NCBI GenBank assembly: GCA_023474385.1
Contig: JAMCYB010000033.1
Location: 1 to 16,577, forward strand
DNA: 16,577 bases
Direction of reading: 5' to 3'
Origin: Candidatus Martarchaeota archaeon
GTDB lineage: Archaea > Micrarchaeota > Micrarchaeia > Micrarchaeales > Micrarchaeaceae
Shown here piece after piece: positions 5,591 through 13,282 of the stretch (the stretch's first letter is position 1; each line of letters opens with the position of its first letter). The position numbers and the translations under genes are program-made. The notes beneath the pieces are model-generated. The model searched no databases and had not been told where the DNA came from. It worked only from the letters and a program-made list of their open reading frames with translations.

Positions 5591-6169
5591 TCAGCTTATC
5601 TTCTTCAGCTCCTTTTTTAGCTCTTTCACTTCCTCCTTTATGCTCTCTATGGCCTTGTATGCTATCTCCTTGGGTGACATCTGGCCGAAGGTCTCTATGT
5701 AAAACTTGAATGATGTATCATCTATTGGCTCGAAAGTCACGAACCCTGGCTGGAACTTTGCGTGCTTGGCTCCATTGCCGAGCACCGCCTTGCCCTCTAT
5801 CCTCAATTTCTGCCCTTCGGCGAGCTTTATTATGGGTATGCCTTCATTGGCAACCCGTACCTCCTTGTCAGAGCTCACGAGGTCTTTCGAGTAAACTATT
5901 CCTGGGCCGGATGCATCAAGCGTGAACAGCACCTCATCCGCCTCGCCATAACCCTTCTGGGGCGTAGATATTGGCACCAGGCCTATACGGTGTGCTATGT
6001 ACTCGTCGAATATGGCGCTTGTGTTCTCATAGAACATTGCCTTGTCTATGGCGAAGCACTTGACCCTGTTCATTACGGCGCGCCTGAGCGTGTTCACATG
6101 ATAGTTGTCAGTGCCGCTCACTTCGAATTGCAGCGCCTTTTCATCGTCTTCTATGATTTTTATCTTCAT
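5591..6169 (-). CDS. rpoD: DNA-directed RNA polymerase subunit D (Rpb3/RpoA-like), lacking the Fe-S domain
   Basis: Assembly-platform subunit equivalent to bacterial alpha. Family segments: NTLRRAVMNRVKCFAIDKAMFYENTSAIFDEYIAHRIGLVPI, DEVLFTLDASGPGIVYSKDL, and KHAKFQPG. The product is 192 residues, shorter than typical archaeal RpoD (about 260). Between the two halves of the insert domain there is no cysteine-rich ferredoxin-like domain (D3), so this version has no [4Fe-4S] cluster. The open frame begins at 6205, but the ATG at 6169 has GGAGTGA four bases upstream and the product starts at the family's normal place. First gene of the operon. Confidence 0.95.
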   Translation of the reverse strand: MKIKIIEDDEKALQFEVSGTDNYHVNTLRRAVMNRVKCFAIDKAMFYENTSAIFDEYIAHRIGLVPISTPQKGYGEADEVLFTLDASGPGIVYSKDLVSSDKEVRVANEGIPIIKLAEGQKLRIEGKAVLGNGAKHAKFQPGFVTFEPIDDTSFKFYIETFGQMSPKEIAYKAIESIKEEVKELKKELKKIS

Positions 6170-6250
6170 GGGGTCACTCCATAAGGGCATCGGCATGCGT
6201 GCCAAATATACATAAACGTGTCGAAATGCATAAAACCTGCATATAAAATA

Positions 6251-6294
6251 AATAGCTTAAATAGCTTATATACAATAGTTTATTTATATATTGT
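6251..6294. promoter_or_regulatory. Divergent promoter region between rpoD and the unknown gene
   Basis: The A+T-rich spacer holds a tandem 9-bp repeat, AATAGCTTA (6251-6259 and 6260-6268), and an inverted repeat ACAATA-N11-TATTGT (6272-6277/6289-6294). Plus-strand TATA-like boxes lie at 6265-6273 and 6279-6290. Several TATA-like sequences also face the rpoD side (6205-6250). Confidence 0.4.
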
Positions 6295-6298
6295 GGTA

Positions 6299-6353
6299 GG
6301 CGCAGCGGTTAGCGGAACAGGCACTAAGCCAAGCGCCGCCCGCATATAGGTAC
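6299..6353 (+). promoter_or_regulatory. GC-rich structured leader of the unknown gene
   Basis: In an otherwise A+T-rich spacer this leader pairs GGCGC (6299-6303) with GCGCC (6333-6337) and, inside, GGTTAG (6307-6312) with CTAA-G-CC (6324-6330). The left half resembles a tRNA D-arm (GCGCAGCGGTTAGCG) but no anticodon stem follows. An AGGT lies just before the ATG at 6354. Confidence 0.4.
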
Positions 6354-6983
6354 ATGAATGATTTTATGAGTCTGGAGAAAGCGCTTGACGACGAGATGAA
6401 GAAGCCAGGTTTCGGTACAGCCAACTGCCACCTGTCATTCAAGGAACGGCCCCACATATCGAAGTCAAAAGTTGATATGGCTGACGGCGCAACATACATA
6501 AACATAGGGGAGAGTTTCAGGGCCAGATACAGCGCCATCTCCGCGAAGTACATCGCATCTGTAAACATGACGTACGACCTTTTGCTGAGCGTATACGACG
6601 TCGACACAAAGGACCTGTTTGCAATGCGCGTCCTGAAGCATGCAACCGATACGTTCAAGGCTCTCGAGAAGTATACCTCGGGAATCAGCCGCAACAAATA
6701 CAAGCGCTTCGAAGCCAGGCTGATAGGCATGCAGAACAAGCAGGACTACAGCATACTGATGCCTATATTCAAGATACTCGGCAGGTACAAGGTGCCTGTG
6801 GTGGAGGTGGACCTGTTCGGCGACCAGATTAGGCACATAGCTCTGGAGACATTTTTGGGGGTCAGCTTCAACGTGTTGCTCCTAGACAGGATATACAGGC
6901 CGGGGGAGCTCAACAACCAGATGACACATGAACAGCTTGAGGCGCAGCTCATGAAAAGCGCCGCTTCGCCAGTCAAGAAGTGA
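6354..6983 (+). CDS. Conserved-looking protein of unknown function
   Basis: I do not recognise this 209-residue protein. It reads as a soluble mixed alpha/beta protein: no membrane segment or signal peptide, one cysteine (C25), charged helices in the N-terminal two thirds, then QDYSILMPIFKILGRYKVPVVEVDLFGDQIRHIALETFLGVSFNVLLLDRIYRPGEL, where beta strands (VVEVDL, NVLLLD) alternate with helices. The last 20 residues are a Gln/Lys-rich tail. Codon use matches the neighbours and an AGGT precedes the ATG. It diverges from rpoD and overlaps the 3' end of thpR by 11 nt tail to tail. It is very probably real. Confidence 0.8.
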   Translation: MNDFMSLEKALDDEMKKPGFGTANCHLSFKERPHISKSKVDMADGATYINIGESFRARYSAISAKYIASVNMTYDLLLSVYDVDTKDLFAMRVLKHATDTFKALEKYTSGISRNKYKRFEARLIGMQNKQDYSILMPIFKILGRYKVPVVEVDLFGDQIRHIALETFLGVSFNVLLLDRIYRPGELNNQMTHEQLEAQLMKSAASPVKK

Positions 6984-7530
6984 AGTGCGCAGCTGCCAAT
7001 GCACTATATACCGGACCGCTTCCTGTCAATACACTTCTCTTCAATTCCAGCCCGCTGCACCTAAAACTGCCGAAGCTGTGCGCCTTTATGCCGTTAATAA
7101 TCCCGCCAAGCGCCTCCATCCTGCTCCTATCGAGGCCCTTGAATCTCGCAAAGGTGATGTGCGGCGTGAACGCCCTGTCCTCTTGGGGTATGCCTGCACG
7201 CTCGAACAGGCTCTTCAGCTGTGTGTGGATTTCCAACAGTTCAGCCGCTCCTTTTCGAATGCCAACAAACGCCACGCCCTTCCCTCTGGATTCGAATACG
7301 CCACCACCATCTACAGATATGTCGAACTGATGATGCCCATACCCCTTTACCGTACCAGCTGCACGCTCAAGCCTGTTCTGGTTCAAGTAGCCCAGGAAGT
7401 TCATTGTGATATGCAGCTGCTGTACCTCTATGCTTCTCGCCAACCCTTGCAAGTCTATGCCTGATACGGCTTCCTTCACATCATCAGGTATGCATACGGC
7501 CACGAACGCGCGCGTTTGGCTTTCAGGCAC
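6973..7530 (-). CDS. thpR: RNA 2',3'-cyclic phosphodiesterase, 2H superfamily (ThpR/LigT)
   Basis: Opens 2',3'-cyclic phosphate termini on RNA; the archaeal/bacterial family was first known as 2'-5' RNA ligase. Two catalytic HxT motifs are clear: H40-I-T42 in LHITMNFLG and H124-I-T126 in FTPHITFARFK. The 185-residue length is normal. The start is a GTG at 7530 with GGTGA four bases upstream; this GGTGA contains the flippase stop, so the two genes are coupled. Its place in an envelope operon looks incidental. Its substrate class matters here because BHB splicing leaves 2',3'-cyclic phosphates. Confidence 0.93.
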   Translation of the reverse strand: MPESQTRAFVAVCIPDDVKEAVSGIDLQGLARSIEVQQLHITMNFLGYLNQNRLERAAGTVKGYGHHQFDISVDGGGVFESRGKGVAFVGIRKGAAELLEIHTQLKSLFERAGIPQEDRAFTPHITFARFKGLDRSRMEALGGIINGIKAHSFGSFRCSGLELKRSVLTGSGPVYSALAAAHFTS

Positions 7531-7534
7531 AATA

Positions 7535-9133
7535 TCACCGCATGAACTTTGACGAATACACTGCCAGCACTTTTATGAAGCGTCCTATTACTGGTATGCC
7601 TGTGCTCATCTTTTCAACCATCTCCACTTCTTCCTTCCCTATCCCTCCAAGAAGGCCGAGCAAAGCAGGATAGACTATGAGCATGGCGAAGAACGCGACG
7701 ACTATGAGCAGCTCGTAGTTCCAGCCCAGGAATATGAGAAGCACATAAAGCATGCCAGCCGCAATCGTGTTTGCCGCAACGGCGAGCAGCAGCCTCTTCA
7801 CTTTCAGCCTCAGATCGAAATACTTCACCATCAGCCGCACGAAGAATATGCCGCTAAGTATGGGCGTTATTAGGAACAGGAGCAGAACAGCGCCAAAGCC
7901 CTTGAATGCAGGTATGAGCAGCGGTATTAATGCAAGCTGTATCACTGATATGAGTATGTTGTACTTCATCATGGTCTTGACCTTGTTTGCACCTATCAGC
8001 GCCGCACCGGCATACGCGCTCAAAAGGCCTATTACCATGCCTATGCCCAGAATGCGTATATACATAGGCGCAAAAGTGTACACGCTGCTGAAGGCCGTGA
8101 ACGAGAATGGCTGCGCCAGCACCACTACCGCTACGAGCAGCGGTGCGACGAGTATGAATGAGAAGTATACGGAATTGCTGTATATCCTGCCTATATTCCT
8201 GCTGCCCTGCATGCCAGTGAAGCTGCTCGAGAATGCGGTCAGGAGCGATAGAGATATTGAACCTGTTATTATGTCTATGAGCGATCCTAGCCTTGAAGCA
8301 ACTCCAAAGTTGCCCAATATTACCGTGGTGGTGAATATGCCCAATACTATGAGCGCGAGGTTATTCACAACTGTGCCGAAGAAATTCGATACAGTTATGG
8401 GCATGGAAAACTTGAGCATCTTCTTCATGAACCCCAAGGTCGGCATAACGAGCTTTGCGCCTTCCGAGGCATACATGTATGCAAACGCAACTACGAATGC
8501 CGCAGTAGACCCTAGTATAAGCCCTATGAGCGGAGCCAGAGCCCCGAAGCCTGCCAAGGCGAGACCTATGCCTACTGATGCCTGTACTATCGCCATTGAG
8601 AGTATAGATACTGAAACGTGCTTGCCGTTGCCATAGCCTACTAGCGCAGAAGAGGTCCCGCCGTACAGCATTGTCGTCAATATTGATATTGCGGCTATGT
8701 CGATGATGAAGCTGTCCGCAGCGTCATGGAATACGAGCATCGCAAGATACGAGCTGAAGAGCACTGTAACTGCAGCAAGCACTACGCCCGCTATGAAAAG
8801 TATGAACAGCCCATTGGCTATGTGCAGGTTTACACTCTCATAATCCCCCTTGTGCTTGTATTCGGCTATGAACTTGTTGAGCGAAGTGCCTATGCCGAAG
8901 TTTCCCACGGAGCCGAAGAAACCCGCTACGGCTATGGCGAGCGTATAAACGCCGTACACACTCGGCCCAAGTATCCTCACTATTATTATGAATGCTGCAG
9001 CCATCAGGAAGAATGAAACTAGCTTTCCAAAGAGTATGAAGCTGGCTACCTTTGCCGCTCTGCTTCCGGTCTCGTATATGTCCTCCTGCACATCATCCTT
9101 GTAGAGCTTTTCCATCGAAACCATCGCAATCAT
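7535..9133 (-). CDS. Polysaccharide/lipid-linked oligosaccharide flippase (Wzx-like, MOP superfamily)
   Basis: A 532-residue polytopic membrane protein, about 12-14 hydrophobic segments. It opens with a short polar N terminus (DDVQEDIYETGSRAA) and then the family pattern ASFILFGKLVSFFLMAAAFIIIVRILGPSVYGVYTLAIAVAGFFGSVGNFGIGTSLNKFIAEYKHKGD, typical of Wzx/RfbX flippases. These move lipid-linked glycans across the membrane. It follows the GT2 gene by 6 nt and precedes thpR by 4 nt. Three in-frame ATGs (9133, 9124, 9115) and no clear Shine-Dalgarno leave the start uncertain. The lipid-linked substrate, presumably the N-glycan or surface-glycan precursor, is inferred. Confidence 0.9.
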   Translation of the reverse strand: MIAMVSMEKLYKDDVQEDIYETGSRAAKVASFILFGKLVSFFLMAAAFIIIVRILGPSVYGVYTLAIAVAGFFGSVGNFGIGTSLNKFIAEYKHKGDYESVNLHIANGLFILFIAGVVLAAVTVLFSSYLAMLVFHDAADSFIIDIAAISILTTMLYGGTSSALVGYGNGKHVSVSILSMAIVQASVGIGLALAGFGALAPLIGLILGSTAAFVVAFAYMYASEGAKLVMPTLGFMKKMLKFSMPITVSNFFGTVVNNLALIVLGIFTTTVILGNFGVASRLGSLIDIITGSISLSLLTAFSSSFTGMQGSRNIGRIYSNSVYFSFILVAPLLVAVVVLAQPFSFTAFSSVYTFAPMYIRILGIGMVIGLLSAYAGAALIGANKVKTMMKYNILISVIQLALIPLLIPAFKGFGAVLLLFLITPILSGIFFVRLMVKYFDLRLKVKRLLLAVAANTIAAGMLYVLLIFLGWNYELLIVVAFFAMLIVYPALLGLLGGIGKEEVEMVEKMSTGIPVIGRFIKVLAVYSSKFMR

Positions 9134-9139
9134 CGAAAG

Positions 9140-9838
9140 TCAACGCATGGCAGACCTTAGCACATCGACCATATGGTGCAGCCTGAGCTTCGATCTGCCG
9201 TATCTCCTTGCATGGAAAGTGTTGTACCCTATCTCGGCTATGCTCACCCCCGGTCCAACCATCCTGAGCAGGTCGAGAAGGACCTTATAGCCGCCGGGCA
9301 CGAATCCGTCCGGATTGTCGCGTATGACCCGCTTGAAGAGCGCAGACCTAACACCGAAGAACCCAGACATGGGATCACTCACTATGCTTTTCCTGCGCAG
9401 CATGAATATAAGAATTGTTATAACCGTGATGCCTTTTGACAGCAGCATCCTGTATGCTCCCCAGTCCTTCACCTTCCTGCGTATCCCTACAGCTATGTCG
9501 TGCGTGCGCAGGGCATCATACAAGTATCTGACCACATATGGCGGATGCTGCAGGTCTCCATCCATGACTACTATGTACTCTGTATTTACCATCGACGCAG
9601 CATCTACCACGCTGGCTGTGAGCCCGTGATTCCTCTTTTTTCGCCTGTCCAGGAAGGTAATGCCGCCATGCCTTCTTTTCATTTCGAGAACGATATCCCT
9701 GGTTGAATCGGCCGAGTTGTCATCTGCGACTATTATGCCTACGCCGCTATACCTCTTTTTGAGTTCGGATATTAGCGTGCCTATGCTCCCCTCCTCGTTT
9801 AGCGTGGGTATGATTATAGTCAGATTGTCGTAAACCAT
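9140..9838 (-). CDS. GT2 family glycosyltransferase (dolichol-phosphate mannose synthase-like)
   Basis: A 232-residue GT-A-fold enzyme that would transfer a sugar from a nucleotide donor to polyprenyl phosphate. Motifs: IIIPTLNEEGSIGTLI at the N terminus, VADDNSADST (37-46), metal-binding MDGDLQHPP (92-100), DPMSGFFGVR (155-164), GYKVLLDLL (183-191) and a basic RRYGRSKLR (211-219) close to the DPMS ending. One hydrophobic stretch (134-148) may dip into the membrane; there is no C-terminal multi-span domain, so this is the short DPM1 type. First gene of the three-gene envelope operon; minus-strand GCATATATATG at about 9860-9870 gives a near-leaderless promoter. Confidence 0.92.
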   Translation of the reverse strand: MVYDNLTIIIPTLNEEGSIGTLISELKKRYSGVGIIVADDNSADSTRDIVLEMKRRHGGITFLDRRKKRNHGLTASVVDAASMVNTEYIVVMDGDLQHPPYVVRYLYDALRTHDIAVGIRRKVKDWGAYRMLLSKGITVITILIFMLRRKSIVSDPMSGFFGVRSALFKRVIRDNPDGFVPGGYKVLLDLLRMVGPGVSIAEIGYNTFHARRYGRSKLRLHHMVDVLRSAMR

Positions 9839-9859
9839 GCGCTAACCTTCAATTATCAT

Positions 9860-9936
9860 ATATATGCTTCCGCAACGCATCCTGGCAGGCAGATTTCCTC
9901 GCAATACAGATGAATGCTCATAATCTTTTTATACTT
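9860..9936. promoter_or_regulatory. Divergent promoters of the envelope genes
   Basis: The spacer of about 140 nt carries a minus-strand TATA (GCATATATATG, 9870-9860) for the GT2 operon and a plus-strand TATA (TTTTTATACTT, 9926-9936) for the large membrane protein. The two envelope units may therefore be co-regulated. Confidence 0.5.
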
Positions 9937-10025
9937 ATATCAATATATGCTATCTGTCATGCATATTCAATAAGCAATTGCGTATTGGCCATGCAGACCG
10001 TATAATATCTAACGTTAGTGCTAAT

Positions 10026-12470
10026 ATGCCAGATGACACGAACCCCACGCAGGAACCCTCCGAAGGCATGTCAGTGCAGGCTTCCCGCCCAGCCGATACT
10101 GGAAACAAGGCTACCGGCAAGTACTTTGGTTATGTGGGGAAAGCGATAAAGGACAAGTTAAAAGAGCGCTACGTATTCTCCTTTGTAATATATTTGGCGA
10201 TAGCGCTCATAATATTTGCACCAATAACAGCGAACATGTCCCACATGGCTCCTGGCTCAGGGGGAGACATGTTCCAGAACCTCTGGGACATATGGTGGGT
10301 CGATTATGCTACATTCACGCTGCACACGAGCATATGGTACACCAACCTACTTTACCCTCCATTGGGCTATCCGCAGGGCGTTAGCTTAGCATACCAGACA
10401 ATGTCGCCGATAGGCTCTCTGCTGTCGCTGCCATTCCAGCTTGTCAACATAATATTTGCATACAACTCCATCCTTTTCATAAGTTTCGCGGTATCAGGGC
10501 TTACAATGTTCATACTTGCCGAATACCTTACAAAGAACAAGCATGCAGCATTCATAGCAGGGATGATATTCAGCTTCAGCGCCTTCCACATAGCCGAAGC
10601 GTTCGCGCACATAGATTGGATGTTCGTGGCATGGGTGCCGTTGGCGCTGTATTTCTTCCTAAGGATGCTCAACGGCGAGAATAACCTACTCAACCCGATC
10701 GGCCTCGGCATAGCACTTGTCCTTGTTACCTTCATGGGTGACATTGAACAGCTGCTCATGACGACATTCATGTTCATAATAATCATACTTGCGTACCTTG
10801 TATACTACGCATATGCCGCATACAGGGGCACGCACCAGCGCAATCCCGTCATCGGCATTCCGTTCTGGAGATCCATCATTATCGCTGTTGTGGTAACCTT
10901 GGTCATCGGGTCATTCGGCTTTATACCAATAATAAGCACTCTCACTTCGCATTCAGCATCAATAAAAAGTACAGTAAACCAGTACAATTCGCCAATCAAC
11001 AACGAAGCATACAGCGATAACCTCCTATCATTCTTCCTGCCAAGTTTCTATAACGGATTCTTCAACGGAGCTGCAACATCATACTTCGGCATATACTACA
11101 CCAATGGGTATGCCGACCCTACCGAGAAGATATCGTACATAGGCTACGTAGCCATACTGCTGGCGCTCTACGGAATATACAGGCTCGGTATAAGAAAGAC
11201 AGGATTATGGATACTCATTGCTGTGGTATTCGGGTGGATGTCATTGGGCCCGTATGTGCAGATAGGCTATTCGCCTTTCTCGCAGGCGCCATCCGTAATG
11301 AGCTCTACAATAACTAGCATACCTGGGATATACTCGCTGTACCACGATGTGCCTCTATTCAATGTTGTTCGCGAGCCTGGCAGATTCGACCTTATATTCG
11401 AAATGTCCGCCGCAATAATGGCTGCCTTCGGATTCAGCGAACTTGCAGCAAGAAGATTCAAAACCGCTAAGAGCACCACTGCTGCCGCAGCTATAGTCTG
11501 CATAATATTCTTCATAGGCAGCTCAGGCATAGTCTATGGCAATGCTGTGCCCTATGTTACTACACCTGTGCACATACCTAGGGTATACTCGGAAATAGCA
11601 GCAGACAATGCAAATTTCACCGTGCTGATACTGCCTGCGCTGAGTGACCAGAATGCTATGGACCCTGCTACGTTTATGGGAGAAGATACATTTTATACAG
11701 CAATAATGCACAAGCCCATAATAGGCGGCGACTTGACAAGGCCAAACCAAACCGAAACACTGTATATGTTGAATCTTCCTATCGCTGTACAGGCGCAGAG
11801 CCTCGAGCTCGGCGCTGGGCTATACTACACCTCACCTGTGGCAGAGAATTATACCAATGAAACGCTGCTGACATTGTACAATTACAACGATGGCCTAATG
11901 CTTGTAAACGGGGCAGGGTTTAACAGCACGCAGCTGAAAGAAATGCTGTCATACTCATCAAGCGTATTCGGTCCGGCCATAGCCGACAACAATACATATG
12001 TATTCTCAACATCAAATGCGATAAGCAACAGCGTTTACCGTAGCTTCGTGGCCTACCCATTGCTGCAATACTGGGGCACGACGAGCAAGCTGGTAAACGG
12101 TGCATCACAAACCTTCTGGGTGCCTCTGGGCGGAGGGCCCATAGAGGTGTACTCCCCATATACGAATACTACTGGCATAGCCAACAAAATATCATCTGGA
12201 GCAGTCCAGGCAGTAAATACGACCATAAGTTTCGAAGCTATGTCCTCTCCGGTCCCCATAACCATGGAAGTAGGCAGGATTACATCAAGCGGCAGCGTGC
12301 AGCAGGTAGCATTGCTGAACCTCTCGAGCTCTAGGCTACTGGGCTACACGGTAAATACAATCACCGAATCCGGTCCTGCATCACCTACGGCATTCGTCTT
12401 CATGAGCAATACACCCGGTTACAATTCGACCTCAATCCTGATTCGCAACATAACATTCAGCACGAAGTGA
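10026..12470 (+). CDS. Large GT-C-like polytopic membrane protein with glycosylation-rich exterior domain
   Basis: 814 residues from the ATG at 10026; the frame also opens at a TTG at 9978 that adds 16. After about 45 polar residues, around 12 hydrophobic segments follow. TM1 is followed by SGGDMFQNLWDIWWVDYA and LYPPLGYPQGVSLAYQTMSPIGSLLSLPF. An acidic residue in the first loop and a YPxG-type segment recall GT-C polyprenyl-phosphate-sugar transferases and YfhO-like proteins. The last 280 residues or so form a hydrophilic, probably exterior domain with about a dozen N-x-S/T sequons (NFT, NQT, NYT, NET, NST, NNT, NTT twice, NLS, NST, NIT). A role in surface glycan assembly is inferred from fold and neighbours; donor and acceptor are unknown. 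Confidence 0.75.
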   Translation: MPDDTNPTQEPSEGMSVQASRPADTGNKATGKYFGYVGKAIKDKLKERYVFSFVIYLAIALIIFAPITANMSHMAPGSGGDMFQNLWDIWWVDYATFTLHTSIWYTNLLYPPLGYPQGVSLAYQTMSPIGSLLSLPFQLVNIIFAYNSILFISFAVSGLTMFILAEYLTKNKHAAFIAGMIFSFSAFHIAEAFAHIDWMFVAWVPLALYFFLRMLNGENNLLNPIGLGIALVLVTFMGDIEQLLMTTFMFIIIILAYLVYYAYAAYRGTHQRNPVIGIPFWRSIIIAVVVTLVIGSFGFIPIISTLTSHSASIKSTVNQYNSPINNEAYSDNLLSFFLPSFYNGFFNGAATSYFGIYYTNGYADPTEKISYIGYVAILLALYGIYRLGIRKTGLWILIAVVFGWMSLGPYVQIGYSPFSQAPSVMSSTITSIPGIYSLYHDVPLFNVVREPGRFDLIFEMSAAIMAAFGFSELAARRFKTAKSTTAAAAIVCIIFFIGSSGIVYGNAVPYVTTPVHIPRVYSEIAADNANFTVLILPALSDQNAMDPATFMGEDTFYTAIMHKPIIGGDLTRPNQTETLYMLNLPIAVQAQSLELGAGLYYTSPVAENYTNETLLTLYNYNDGLMLVNGAGFNSTQLKEMLSYSSSVFGPAIADNNTYVFSTSNAISNSVYRSFVAYPLLQYWGTTSKLVNGASQTFWVPLGGGPIEVYSPYTNTTGIANKISSGAVQAVNTTISFEAMSSPVPITMEVGRITSSGSVQQVALLNLSSSRLLGYTVNTITESGPASPTAFVFMSNTPGYNSTSILIRNITFSTK

Positions 12471-12471
12471 A

Positions 12472-13140
12472 ATGATGCAGCTGAAGATCATCATAGACTC
12501 GAGGGAACGGAATACGGAGCTCATATCCGCCTTGGAGAATCGCGGAATAGAGGCCGCGATAAAGACTCTTGCAGTTGGCGACTATATCATATCCGACAGG
12601 GTTGGAATCGAAAGGAAGACCGTATCGGATTTTGAGAGCTCGCTGATGAATGGGCGGATGTTCGAGCAATTGGCCAGGCTTAAGGAGGCATATGAACGCC
12701 CCATACTGCTAATAGAAGGCAGCAGGGAGGATTTCAGGCTAAAGCAGAATGTAGTTTTCGGCGCAATAATATCTATGTACATCGATGACAATCTGCAGGT
12801 CCTGCTGTCCGAAGGCATAGACGATACGGCGGACATGCTACTCTCGCTGGCAAAGCACGAGCAGTCTGGAAGAACAAGGATGCCTTCGCTAAAAGGCGGA
12901 GCCCATGCATATACCGATTCCGAATACCAAGAGTACATGGTAGGCAACTTACCCGGGGTGGGGCCCAAGCTGGCAAAGGCGCTCCTGTCGCACTTCGGCA
13001 GCATAAGAAACATAGCAAGCAGCGACATGGAAGACCTCCTAAAAATAGACAAGATAGGCAAAGTGAAAGCGAAGCGGATACTCGACATACTGAACGTAGA
13101 TTACGAGGACGCAAAGCACAGGGTTGTGAATCAAAGATAA
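12472..13140 (+). CDS. xpf: XPF/Mus81-family structure-specific endonuclease, helicase-less
   Basis: Cuts branched or flapped DNA near ss/ds junctions in repair. The 222 residues hold an ERCC4 nuclease domain, with IIIDSRER (D9), GDYIISDR (36-43) and ERKTVSDF (47-54: the ERKxxxD catalytic motif), and a C-terminal tandem helix-hairpin-helix (LPGVGPKLAKALLSHFGS about 159-176; LLKIDKIGKVKAKRILDIL about 190-208). There is no Hef-type helicase and no clear C-terminal PIP box (ends VVNQR), so partners are unclear. The ATG lies 1 nt after the preceding stop (TGAAATGATG), so it is cotranscribed with the membrane protein; two adjacent ATGs leave one residue of doubt. Confidence 0.95.
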   Translation: MMQLKIIIDSRERNTELISALENRGIEAAIKTLAVGDYIISDRVGIERKTVSDFESSLMNGRMFEQLARLKEAYERPILLIEGSREDFRLKQNVVFGAIISMYIDDNLQVLLSEGIDDTADMLLSLAKHEQSGRTRMPSLKGGAHAYTDSEYQEYMVGNLPGVGPKLAKALLSHFGSIRNIASSDMEDLLKIDKIGKVKAKRILDILNVDYEDAKHRVVNQR

Positions 13141-13203
13141 AAAGCCGCGCCATGATGGCATGCACATACATCAACACGGTGCGTATACAAGTTCTAAATA
13201 TAT

Positions 13204-13262
13204 TATGCCTTAACAATAAAGGAATATATAGGGTAGCAATAGGGCGAGGCATAAATAAAAAC
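13204..13262 (+). promoter_or_regulatory. Promoter of the AT-rich PH-like gene with flanking inverted repeat
   Basis: TATGCCT (13204-13210) and AGGCATA (13247-13253) form a 7-bp inverted repeat, 36 nt apart. CATAAATAAAAAC (13250-13262) is a TATA-like box about 28 nt before the ATG at 13283, which has no Shine-Dalgarno, so a leaderless transcript is likely. A second TATA-like AATATATAG is at 13223-13231. Confidence 0.45.
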
Positions 13263-13282
13263 AGTAGGTATATGGCGATTAC

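Noticed and set aside
6291..6345. A complete tRNA gene suggested by the D-arm-like sequence
   Set aside because: No anticodon stem with U33, no T-arm TTCRA, and the would-be acceptor overlaps the TATA region.
6284..6739. 151-codon minus-strand frame opposite the unknown 209-residue gene
   Set aside because: It runs into the structured leader and promoter, has no upstream signals, and is Cys/Ser/Arg-rich like an antisense shadow.
7752..8636. 294-codon plus-strand frame within the flippase gene
   Set aside because: It mirrors the hydrophobic codons of the flippase; no promoter, Shine-Dalgarno or family features.
13149..13159. GCCAT-G-ATGGC inverted repeat after the nuclease gene as a terminator
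   Set aside because: Only 5-bp arms, a 1-nt loop too tight to fold, and no T-run follows.
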